Assembly (NCBI GenBank): GCA_965601455.1
Contig: OZ271831.1
Span: 4,092,001 to 4,156,000, forward strand
DNA from: JANQEU01 sp965601455
GTDB taxonomy: Bacteria; Bacteroidota; Bacteroidia; Cytophagales; Cyclobacteriaceae
Length of the DNA: 64,000 nucleotides
Direction of reading: 5' to 3'
Positions 52,611-59,522 of this stretch are shown piece by piece; the stretch's first letter is position 1, and every line of letters starts with the position of its first letter. The notes under the pieces are model-generated. The model was not told the origin of the DNA, searched no databases, and saw only the letters and a list, made by a program, of their open reading frames with translations. The translations under genes were made by a program, and so were the position numbers.

Positions 52611-52958
52611 ATGAAACACTCTAAACTTTACAGGGATAAGAAAGAGGAACTCGGTAGCCGGGAAAAAGAATTACGGATCGAGTTACAAAATGTGTCGGAC
52701 AGTGTAAGTCAAAATGCCATGGCTCAATTAAAAACAGCTGGACTGGTACTTGCAGGACTTACAACCGGTTACCTGGTTTACAGGATATTCTTCCGCTCTC
52801 CATCCCGGGGAGAGGTAAAAGTGGAAAAGCAGCAAGACATCAGGCACGAGAATAAGCCACCTGCGTTTGTCACAGATTTTTCTTCCAAATTATCAGACGA
52901 ATTGATTGGTTTACTGGTCAAATCGTTGAAGGGCTACATCGAAAAAGGGAAGTTCTAA
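52611..52958 (+). CDS. Hypothetical membrane protein paired with the DUF1469-like protein
   Basis: A 115-residue protein with a charged N-terminal coiled helix (DKKEELGSREKELRIELQNV), one membrane segment (LKTAGLVLAGLTTGYLVYRIFF) and a soluble C-terminal part. I do not recognise a family with certainty. The layout resembles proteins that follow holin-family genes in Bacteroidetes. The ATG at 52611 was chosen; the TTG at 52593 overlaps the preceding gene. Its stop overlaps that of the convergent AraC gene by 4 bases. Confidence 0.7.
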   Translation: MKHSKLYRDKKEELGSREKELRIELQNVSDSVSQNAMAQLKTAGLVLAGLTTGYLVYRIFFRSPSRGEVKVEKQQDIRHENKPPAFVTDFSSKLSDELIGLLVKSLKGYIEKGKF

Positions 52959-53869
52959 ACATTCATAAGGGACTCCCTGCGACGCATCTTTCCTGCAGGT
53001 ATACCAAACATCATTTTGAAGCGGCGGCAGAAGTATGCAGTGTCTTTGTATCCCACCTCCTTTCCAATCTCTCGGATACTCTTTTTTGACGTTCTAAGAA
53101 GATTTACGGCCTTCTCCATCCGTTGGTATTCGATGTAGTCCTGTGGATTAATTCCGGTTAACATCTTGAAGTATTGCCCTACATAGTCTTCTGATACATT
53201 AGCTACGTTAGCTAAAATTTTATTGGACAAGTCATTCTTCAAATTCTCCTTTATGTATCCGAAGATGTCAATCAGTCGGGGATCTTTGAAATAAGTAGAA
53301 TTAGTAGCAAACTCTTCAACGAACAACTTCTTCTCGATCACGTGCCTGATCAACTCAACAACTAATTGTTCAGTCAATACCTTAATCACTCGACCTCTTC
53401 CGGGCATGTTTTCGTTGCATTCACTATTTATCTTCAAAATAAGCTGTGCTAGTTCATGATTTTCCTCAATGACAAAAGCAGGAATATCAAGTGATGCAAA
53501 GAAGTTGACACTATCAAAAACTTTCGAGTCAAAAGACACATAACTGTAGGAAGAAGGACCAAATGAACCGTTGCTCAGTGTTCGGAGATATTTCTCCTTA
53601 TTATTGAGAAAAGAATCTTTAGTCATGCTAACCGCATCTCCCGAACCATACGTAATGCTAAGGGGTCGCCCTCCCGGAACAAAAAGAATTTGAGCTTGTT
53701 CAACTACCTCGTGATCGGGACCAAATCGAAGTTCACCGGAGTTGACCAGTAACAACGAATTCTCCACGTCGTAGTTGTTTTCAATAGTAATTGACTTTAA
53801 AATATTAATATTCCGTGCTTTGACAAAGCTTACGGATAGTGACTCTATGATGCGATTGTAATCCTCCAT
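52955..53869 (-). CDS. AraC-family transcriptional regulator
   Basis: A 304-residue regulator. The N-terminal 180 residues look like an atypical cupin/sensor domain. The C-terminal 100 residues carry the two HTH motifs of AraC: NKILANVANVSEDYVGQYFK near 222-241 and the signature IGKEVGYKDTAYFCRRFKMMFG near 270-291 (G-x-x-D, then F-x-R-x-F). The ligand is unknown. Two inverted repeats lie just upstream and may be its own operators. The acyl-CoA dehydrogenase gene lies upstream on the same strand, 125 bp away, and has its own promoter palindrome. Confidence 0.92.
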   Translation of the reverse strand: MEDYNRIIESLSVSFVKARNINILKSITIENNYDVENSLLLVNSGELRFGPDHEVVEQAQILFVPGGRPLSITYGSGDAVSMTKDSFLNNKEKYLRTLSNGSFGPSSYSYVSFDSKVFDSVNFFASLDIPAFVIEENHELAQLILKINSECNENMPGRGRVIKVLTEQLVVELIRHVIEKKLFVEEFATNSTYFKDPRLIDIFGYIKENLKNDLSNKILANVANVSEDYVGQYFKMLTGINPQDYIEYQRMEKAVNLLRTSKKSIREIGKEVGYKDTAYFCRRFKMMFGIPAGKMRRRESLMNV

Positions 53870-53879
53870 CGGGAGAAAA

Positions 53880-53902
53880 ATATAATCTAATAAAGATTAT
53901 AT
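53880..53902. promoter_or_regulatory. Perfect inverted repeat directly upstream of the AraC-family gene
   Basis: Arms ATATAATCT/AGATTATAT (9 bp) with a five-base spacer, 11 bases before the AraC-family start codon. The position suits an operator or a 5'-UTR hairpin. Confidence 0.55.
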
Positions 53903-53911
53903 GACGTAATT

Positions 53912-53966
53912 GAACGGTTTAATTGTACGAAACTAATATTTTATTTGAAATTTCCAAAAACCGTTC
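53912..53966. promoter_or_regulatory. Spaced inverted repeat upstream of the AraC-family gene
   Basis: GAACGGTTT at 53912-53920 and AAACCGTTC at 53958-53966 are exact inverses 37 bases apart, between the acyl-CoA dehydrogenase stop and the AraC-family start. Two half-sites for a looping regulator are possible. Confidence 0.45.
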
Positions 53967-53994
53967 GAGGAAATTAAGATGGAGGTCAATTAGA

Positions 53995-55134
53995 TTATTT
54001 CAATAAAGTACGAGAAATTACGATTTTCTGTATCTCAGAAGTACCCTCATATATTTGGGTGATCTTGGCGTCACGCATGAGTCGCTCAACATGAAATTCC
54101 TTTACATAACCATACCCTCCGTGAATTTGTACTGCCTCAACTGTTACCTCCATGGCTACTTCTGAGGCGTAAAGCTTCGCCATAGCGGCCGCTTGAGTGT
54201 AGTCTTTTCCGGCGTCTTTGAGCTGTGCCGCCTTCAGAACCAGTAGTCTTGCAGCATCGATTTTTGTAGCCATATCGGCTATCTTGAACTGAATGCCCTG
54301 ATGCTTAGCTATCTCTTTCCCAAAGGCTTTTCTTTCTTTCGCGTATTGAATTGATCGTTCAAGTGCTCCTGAAGCAATTCCCAATGCCTGAGCGGCGATC
54401 CCAATTCTTCCACCATTCAGCGTGTTCATTGCAAATGTGAAACCGAAACCATCTTCACCTACCCGATTTTCCTTAGGTACGACAACATCTGAAAACATTA
54501 AAGAATGCGTGTCAGATCCCCTAATACCTAGTTTATCTTCCTTTTTCCCAACTGTGAATCCATCATATGTTTTCTCCACGATAAGTGCGTTAATTCCTTT
54601 GTGCTCCTTCTCCGGATGCGTCTGGGCCATGACCAGATAAATTCCTGCCGAATTACCGTTAGTAATCCAGTTTTTGGTTCCATTTAAAAGATAATGATCA
54701 CCCTTATCCTCAGCAGTAGTTCGCTGAGATGTAGCATCCGATCCGGCCTCTGGTTCTGAAAGACAGAAAGCTCCAATCTTTTGACCGCTGGCAAGTTGTG
54801 TTAAGTACTTCTCTTTTTGTTCCTGATCTCCGTACTTTTCCAGTCCCCAGCAAACCAATGAATTATTCACCGACATGGCTACGGAGGCTGAAGCGTCAAT
54901 TTTTGAGATTTCCTCCATGGCCAACACATACGAAACGGTATCCATACCTCCTCCTCCAAAATCAGGGCTGACCATCATTCCCATGAAACCCAATTCCCCC
55001 ATCATTTTGATCTGTTCCGTCGCAAATCTCTGTTCGGTATCGCGCTCAATCACTCCCGGTAACAGTTCCTTCTCCGCAAAATCACGAGCAGCCTCTTTTA
55101 CCGCCAGTTGCTCTTCAGTTAAATTGAATATCAT
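53995..55134 (-). CDS. Short-chain-type acyl-CoA dehydrogenase
   Basis: FAD enzyme that oxidises acyl-CoA to 2-enoyl-CoA in beta-oxidation or branched-chain amino acid breakdown. The 379 residues have the family marks: IGAFCLSEPEAGSDATSQRT near 120-139, WITNGN near 157-162, GGRIGIAAQALGIA near 240-253, and YGYVKEFHVERLMRDAKITQIYEGTSEIQ near the C-terminus (in pieces: RLMRDAKI and IYEGTSEI). The catalytic Glu is in YEGT near 364, as in short/medium-chain enzymes. The exact chain length cannot be assigned. A perfect 24-bp palindrome in its promoter suggests control by a repressor. Confidence 0.93.
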   Translation of the reverse strand: MIFNLTEEQLAVKEAARDFAEKELLPGVIERDTEQRFATEQIKMMGELGFMGMMVSPDFGGGGMDTVSYVLAMEEISKIDASASVAMSVNNSLVCWGLEKYGDQEQKEKYLTQLASGQKIGAFCLSEPEAGSDATSQRTTAEDKGDHYLLNGTKNWITNGNSAGIYLVMAQTHPEKEHKGINALIVEKTYDGFTVGKKEDKLGIRGSDTHSLMFSDVVVPKENRVGEDGFGFTFAMNTLNGGRIGIAAQALGIASGALERSIQYAKERKAFGKEIAKHQGIQFKIADMATKIDAARLLVLKAAQLKDAGKDYTQAAAMAKLYASEVAMEVTVEAVQIHGGYGYVKEFHVERLMRDAKITQIYEGTSEIQKIVISRTLLK

Positions 55135-55161
55135 CGGTTACTACTTGTTTATTTATTTGGG

Positions 55162-55198
55162 TAAAGATAAAAATAAATAGTATGCATGCATACTATTT
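55162..55198 (-). promoter_or_regulatory. Acyl-CoA dehydrogenase promoter with 24-bp palindromic operator
   Basis: Bases 55175-55198 form a perfect palindrome; each half is AAATAGTATGCA and its complement. On the minus strand it ends 6 bases before a -7-like TATCTTTA (55162-55169), so it covers the -33 region. It lies 41-64 bases before the start codon. This is typical of TetR- or MarR-type repressor sites that control fatty acid genes. Confidence 0.75.
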
Positions 55199-55205
55199 TG
55201 TCATC

Positions 55206-55230
55206 AAAAAACCCCTTTTCAGGGGCTTTC
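55206..55230 (-). terminator. Terminator after the zinc metallopeptidase gene
   Basis: Minus-strand CCCCT-type stem (AGGGG with CCCCT, outer A-T pairs) with a four-base loop, followed by a T run, 11 bases after the gene stop. It ends the panC-panD operon. Confidence 0.78.
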
Positions 55231-55240
55231 ATTTCGTAAA

Positions 55241-55936
55241 TCAGTCGTCGCTCATTCCCAAAAACATCATTACATAATAGAGCAATGATGCAAGGGATCC
55301 AAGGGCGACAACAACATAGCTCAATGCGGCTGTATTTAAAGCGTCTTTTGCCATATCATATTCTTCACCATTTACGATATTTCGCTCGTTTACCCACGCG
55401 AGTGCCCTATTGGACGCATCATACTCAACAGGTAGGGTCACGAAAGAGAATAATGTGAACACCGCATAACAGGCGATGATGACTAAAAGAGCGGTGGAAT
55501 AAGGCATGATACCCGGCAATAAGAATGCTCCGAAAAACATCATCATGAAAACAACATTTATAATCCGGGCACTCAAATTTTGAATAGGTACCATCGCTGA
55601 CCGAAATTCCAAAAACCCATATGCAGTCGCATGCTGTACGGCATGGCCACACTCGTGAGCTGCGATTGCCGCCGCTGCAGCTGATCTCCCACCATACACT
55701 TCCGGACTTAGGTTCACCGTCTTGTTAGCCGGATTGTAATGATCTGTTAATTGTCCGGGTACAGAGACTACTTCCACATCGTAAATTCCATTGTCCCTGA
55801 GCATTAGTTCAGCAGTCTCCTTACCACTAAGACCTGTTGATAACGGAATTTGAGAATACTTTTTAAACTTGTTTTTCAATCTTGAACTCACAATCCAACT
55901 AAGGATCATAGTTCCTATTACTATCACGAAAATCAT
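55241..55936 (-). CDS. YugP-type membrane zinc metallopeptidase
   Basis: A 231-residue inner-membrane protein of the DUF2268-independent YugP family (zinc metallopeptidase). The zinc motif is HECGH in AIAAHECGHAVQHA near 86-99. It has an N-terminal membrane segment (residues 2-17) and three C-terminal ones (about 125-150, 155-180, 205-227). The substrate is unknown. It lies 4 bp after rfaE2 in the leftward panC operon and is followed by a terminator. Confidence 0.88.
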   Translation of the reverse strand: MIFVIVIGTMILSWIVSSRLKNKFKKYSQIPLSTGLSGKETAELMLRDNGIYDVEVVSVPGQLTDHYNPANKTVNLSPEVYGGRSAAAAAIAAHECGHAVQHATAYGFLEFRSAMVPIQNLSARIINVVFMMMFFGAFLLPGIMPYSTALLVIIACYAVFTLFSFVTLPVEYDASNRALAWVNERNIVNGEEYDMAKDALNTAALSYVVVALGSLASLLYYVMMFLGMSDD

Positions 55937-55940
55937 ATAA

Positions 55941-56447
55941 TCAACTATTCTTTATTTTATCTATTAAACCTGTGGTGGAATACCCTTCAACCAATGAAAT
56001 AGTCTTCACACTTCCACCATTTTCAATTACGATATCGGCTCCTACGATGTTACTAATATCATAATCATTTCCTTTAACTAATATATCCGGTTGAAGTTTC
56101 CGAATTAGCTGTTCAGGAGTTTCTTCATCAAATACGACCAAACGATCAACGAATTCAAGTGATGCCAACAATCTAGATCTCGAATCCTGATCCACAATTG
56201 GTCTGCTTTTTCCTTTTATAGTGGTAATTGATCGATCTGAATTCAATCCCACCAAAAGCTGGTCTCCCATGCCTCGTGCTTTCTCCAAGTAGTCCAGATG
56301 GCCTAAATGAATAAGGTCAAAACAACCGTTGGTGAAGACCAGCTGGTATTCTTCCTTTTTCAGCTGATCACGCCAGTCCATCGCCTGCTCTAGTGTGAGT
56401 ATTTTATCCTGCGGAGACCTCAACTTTTTTCTTTCTGGATATAACAA
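55941..56447 (-). CDS. rfaE2: D-glycero-beta-D-manno-heptose-1-phosphate adenylyltransferase (RfaE2-like)
   Basis: Activates heptose-1-phosphate with ATP to ADP-heptose for lipopolysaccharide. The 168 residues are a single nucleotidyltransferase domain with FTNGCFDLIHLGHLDYLEKA near 34-53 (HLGH is the HxGH motif), GLNSDRSI near 63, and VKGNDYD near 130. It is the stand-alone adenylyltransferase form, without the RfaE1 kinase half. The start is a TTG; TTG at 56447 overlaps the preceding gene by 44 bases, and an alternative TTG is at 56423. No ATG lies upstream of the catalytic motif except 56381, which would remove 22 conserved-looking residues. Confidence 0.88.
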   Translation of the reverse strand: MLYPERKKLRSPQDKILTLEQAMDWRDQLKKEEYQLVFTNGCFDLIHLGHLDYLEKARGMGDQLLVGLNSDRSITTIKGKSRPIVDQDSRSRLLASLEFVDRLVVFDEETPEQLIRKLQPDILVKGNDYDISNIVGADIVIENGGSVKTISLVEGYSTTGLIDKIKNS

Positions 56448-57396
56448 CAGTAGCGAAGAGGGCCAAACCTCCGAATATGATAATTGCTAAAATCTGGGAG
56501 GTATGCAGCAAAGTAGCTAAGAACAAGCCAGTCGTTCGATCGATACCATAAAGCATGAGCAAACCAGTGACCATGGTATGATAGGTTCCTATTCCTCCTT
56601 GGACAGGTAGTGAAATTGCAATGCCTCCAGTCACGAGTAACATAAATCCGGCCGTAATCGAAAGGAATGAGGTCTCTTCCATACTAAATACAATCAGGTA
56701 GGACATTAGATAATACACCACCCAAAGAAGGATTGTTGATACAACAAATGCGGGAAGATTATTCATTTTTGAAACAGAAATTACTCCGGCGTAGAGCTCT
56801 CTGAACCATTCTCTTAGTTTGGATGTCCTTGCGTTTGATTTTGATAAAAACAATAACACCACAGCAATAGATATCACAGCAATCACTCCACCTGCAATCA
56901 TTAGTTTGCCAAAAGAAATATTATACTCAGCTAATGACTCACTCAAAAAACTGCTAATCAAATCGTATTCGATAAGGAAAGAAAATCCTAAAAGGCCCAG
57001 GAGTGTTAAAGCATCAATCAGTCGTTCAGAAATTACGCTTCCAAGGGAAATGGTAACAGGAACATCATCGGTTCGACGTAGCATTCCACAGCGGGTAATT
57101 TCCCCCAATCTCGGAAAGGCAAGATTAGCCAGGTATCCGACCAAAACTGCCAATGTGGTTCTAAATGTTGTCATTTTGTACCCCATCGGAGAAAGCATCA
57201 GGTTCCATCTATAGGCACGAATAACGTATCCAAAAAGGGATAAAACAATGGAGAAGAACACCCACCAGTAGTTTGCTTGACCGGATTTCTCAACAAAATC
57301 TTTCAATTCGACTTTGCTAAACGCAAAATAAACCAGGACAACCGCCAGGATCAGTGGCAATACAATTTTTAAAAAACCTATAAATTTTTGGATCAT
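56404..57396 (-). CDS. Lysylphosphatidylglycerol synthase-TM (UPF0104/AglD) family protein
   Basis: A 330-residue membrane protein with about eight membrane segments. It has the family pattern RAYRWNLMLSPMGY near 61-74, GYLANLAFPRLGEITRC near 87-103 (P-x-R-x-G-E), and the C-terminal PVQGGIGTYHTMVTGLL near 263-279 with the conserved G-G-x-G. Such proteins lack the catalytic domain of MprF and are thought to be lipid flippases or transporters; the specific role is not known. It sits between panD and rfaE2, with a 44-base overlap with the latter. Confidence 0.85.
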   Translation of the reverse strand: MIQKFIGFLKIVLPLILAVVLVYFAFSKVELKDFVEKSGQANYWWVFFSIVLSLFGYVIRAYRWNLMLSPMGYKMTTFRTTLAVLVGYLANLAFPRLGEITRCGMLRRTDDVPVTISLGSVISERLIDALTLLGLLGFSFLIEYDLISSFLSESLAEYNISFGKLMIAGGVIAVISIAVVLLFLSKSNARTSKLREWFRELYAGVISVSKMNNLPAFVVSTILLWVVYYLMSYLIVFSMEETSFLSITAGFMLLVTGGIAISLPVQGGIGTYHTMVTGLLMLYGIDRTTGLFLATLLHTSQILAIIIFGGLALFATVVISRKKKVEVSAG

Positions 57397-57399
57397 GTG

Positions 57400-57747
57400 T
57401 TAATCGAGACGGTTCTGTTCGTTTGGAAAGATGACTATTGGCTCATGATTTTTTGCTTCCTTCTTGTCAATACCGCCATAGGAGATGATGATAACTGTAT
57501 CGCCAACCTGCGCCTTTCGCGCTGCTGGTCCGTTCAGGCAAACTTGGCCTGACCCCCGATCTCCTTTTATTACGTACGTCTCAAGTCGTTCTCCATTGTT
57601 AATGTTAACAACTTGAACTTTTTCGTTTTCAACAATATCTGCAGCATCCATCAAATCTTCATCAATGGTGATGGAGCCTACATAATGTAACTCCGCCTGG
57701 GTTATTTTCACCCGATGAATCTTTGATTTCAAAACCTCAATTACCAT
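57400..57747 (-). CDS. panD: Aspartate 1-decarboxylase
   Basis: Pyruvoyl enzyme that makes beta-alanine from aspartate for pantothenate. The 115 residues contain the self-cleavage site Gly24-Ser25 in HYVGSITIDEDLM, conserved with E. coli. VININGERLETYVIKG-like and NGPAARKAQVGDTVIIISYG segments are also typical. It overlaps panC by one base. Self-processing usually needs no PanZ in this phylum. Confidence 0.97.
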   Translation of the reverse strand: MVIEVLKSKIHRVKITQAELHYVGSITIDEDLMDAADIVENEKVQVVNINNGERLETYVIKGDRGSGQVCLNGPAARKAQVGDTVIIISYGGIDKKEAKNHEPIVIFPNEQNRLD

Positions 57748-58607
57748 TACCTTTTATTTTGACCCCGCAAATATAGGTTATCGATCAATCTAACCCCCTC
57801 AACAAATCCTGCCACACATACGGCGATTTCTTCATGAACAGGGTAGCTATCAACAGACTGGAGAGTACGTGCATCCACAAATTCCAGGTACTCCACCTGC
57901 ATGTCAGGTTCCTCCGCGTACAACTCCATTACCCGATCCACAACCTCACGTGGTTTTGATCTTCTGTCGATCAATTTTCTTGCCAATTCCAAACCTCTGA
58001 AGATATGGCAGGCTGTATCTTTTCCTTTATTTGTCAGTAGTTGATTTCTTGATGACAATGCCAATCCATTTTCATCTCTAACAGTATTGATTCCTACTAC
58101 TTCAATTGGTGAAGAAAGGTCATCAACCATCCTGTTTATCAACAGATACTGCTGTAAATCCTTTAGACCAAAAAAGGCCTTATCGGGCTCAACTATATGA
58201 AAAAGCTTGGAAACAACCACCCCAACTCCCTTAAAGTGACCAGGACGATGAGCTCCTTCTAATACTGAATCCATTCCTCCAAAATCAATCGATATCAGAG
58301 GTTTGGTTGGGAACATCAACTCTTCCGATGGATGAAATAAAACATCTATTCCCTTTTCAGACAATGCCATTTTGTCCTTCTCAAGATCCCTTGGGTAATT
58401 CTTGAGATCTTCTGAATTATTGAATTGCAGTGGGTTGACGAAAAGGCTGACTACTGTGACATCACAGGACTGAATGCTTGCATCCATCAAAGCCAGGTGA
58501 CCATCATGTAATGCGCCCATTGTGGGGACCAAACCTATAGTCCTTCCCGAGGCTCGCTGTTCTCTTATAAATTTTGTTAAAGTTTTAGGGTCGCGATAAG
58601 CAAGCAT
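57747..58607 (-). CDS. panC: Pantothenate synthetase
   Basis: Joins pantoate and beta-alanine with ATP. The 286 residues show GLVPTMGALHDGHLALM near 25-41 (HxGH-like HDGH), VSLFVNPLQFN near 54, RPGHFKGVGVVVSKLFHIV near 120-140 and FGLKDLQQ near 148, then the KMSKS-like SSRN segment near 187. It heads the leftward operon panC-panD-flippase-like-rfaE2-yugP, with overlaps or gaps of at most 4 bases between genes. It is divergent from the starch-synthase-like gene. Confidence 0.97.
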   Translation of the reverse strand: MLAYRDPKTLTKFIREQRASGRTIGLVPTMGALHDGHLALMDASIQSCDVTVVSLFVNPLQFNNSEDLKNYPRDLEKDKMALSEKGIDVLFHPSEELMFPTKPLISIDFGGMDSVLEGAHRPGHFKGVGVVVSKLFHIVEPDKAFFGLKDLQQYLLINRMVDDLSSPIEVVGINTVRDENGLALSSRNQLLTNKGKDTACHIFRGLELARKLIDRRSKPREVVDRVMELYAEEPDMQVEYLEFVDARTLQSVDSYPVHEEIAVCVAGFVEGVRLIDNLYLRGQNKR

Positions 58608-58661
58608 CTCATTTTCAGGTAAATAATGGTTAGACTTTTGATAATTAATTGAAAATGACGC

Positions 58662-58680
58662 AAAAATAAAGTAATTTTGA
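58662..58680. promoter_or_regulatory. Back-to-back -7 elements for panC and the starch-synthase-like gene
   Basis: CAAAAATA at 58662-58669 reads TATTTTTG on the minus strand (panC), and TAATTTTG at 58673-58680 reads on the plus strand. A TTG at 58650-58652 could be the -33 for the plus direction. The two elements are 3 bases apart. Confidence 0.5.
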
Positions 58681-58712
58681 GGTCATTTTTTTCCCATACA
58701 AATTAAGAGAAT

Positions 58713-59522
58713 ATGTCAAACGTCAGAATCCTTTATGTGGCGAGCGAAATCAACCCGTTTTTAAAGACCACAGAAGTTGCAGATTTTGTAAGAAGGTTAC
58801 CCCAAGCTATGCAAGAAAAGGGGATGGAGATAAGGATTTTAGTTCCAAGATTTGGACTTATTAACGAAAGAAAAAATAGATTACACGAAGTAGTTAGATT
58901 ATCAGGAATCAACATTGCGGTAGGTGACGAAGAAAAACCACTGATCATTAAAGTGGCCTCTATACCGAATGCCAAACTACAGGTTTACTTCATTGATAAC
59001 GAAGACTACTTCCATAGAAAATCAGTATTCTTCGACAAGGAAGATAACTTCTACGAAGACAATGACGAGCGATCAATATTCTTTTGCAAAGGTGTCCTGG
59101 AAACTGTCAGAAAACTTGGATGGGCTCCTGACATCATCCATTGCAACGATTGGATGACAAGTCTAATCCCACTTTATGTGAGTAGTACTTACAAAAACGA
59201 TCCTATTTTCAAAAACGCGAAAACTGTTTTCACCGTACACAACAATCGATTCAGCCACCAATTTGGTGATGACTTACTGGAGAAGGTGAAAATGATAGAC
59301 ATCGATGATAATATGCTTGACCCCCTTAGGACCGCAAATTATGACGGTTTCATCAAGCTGGGAATGGAATACTCAGATGCCATCATCTACGCTAACGAAG
59401 AGTCAACAGAAAGCTTTAAGAAGTTAGTTTCCGAAATCTCCGATGATAAGCGAGTGGACGCAATAGAGGGTGAAAATTTCGAAGAATCGTACTACAATCT
59501 CTATAATGAACTTATTGGATAG
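58713..59522 (+). CDS. Half-length glycogen/starch synthase-like protein (GT5 N-terminal domain only)
   Basis: A 269-residue protein that matches only the N-terminal Rossmann half of GT5 starch/glycogen synthases: LYVASEINPFLKTTEVADFVRR near 6-27, where K-T-x-x-x-x-x-D recalls the KxGGL ADP-glucose loop but lacks the glycines, VPRFGLI, and WAPDIIHCNDWMTSLIPLYV near 136-155, then FTVHNN near 178. The C-terminal catalytic half with the EPCGLTQ motif is absent, so synthase activity is unlikely. It is conserved as a separate short gene in Bacteroidetes next to panC and DUF4270. Its stop is followed after 4 bases by an intrinsic terminator inside the next gene. Confidence 0.85.
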   Translation: MSNVRILYVASEINPFLKTTEVADFVRRLPQAMQEKGMEIRILVPRFGLINERKNRLHEVVRLSGINIAVGDEEKPLIIKVASIPNAKLQVYFIDNEDYFHRKSVFFDKEDNFYEDNDERSIFFCKGVLETVRKLGWAPDIIHCNDWMTSLIPLYVSSTYKNDPIFKNAKTVFTVHNNRFSHQFGDDLLEKVKMIDIDDNMLDPLRTANYDGFIKLGMEYSDAIIYANEESTESFKKLVSEISDDKRVDAIEGENFEESYYNLYNELIG

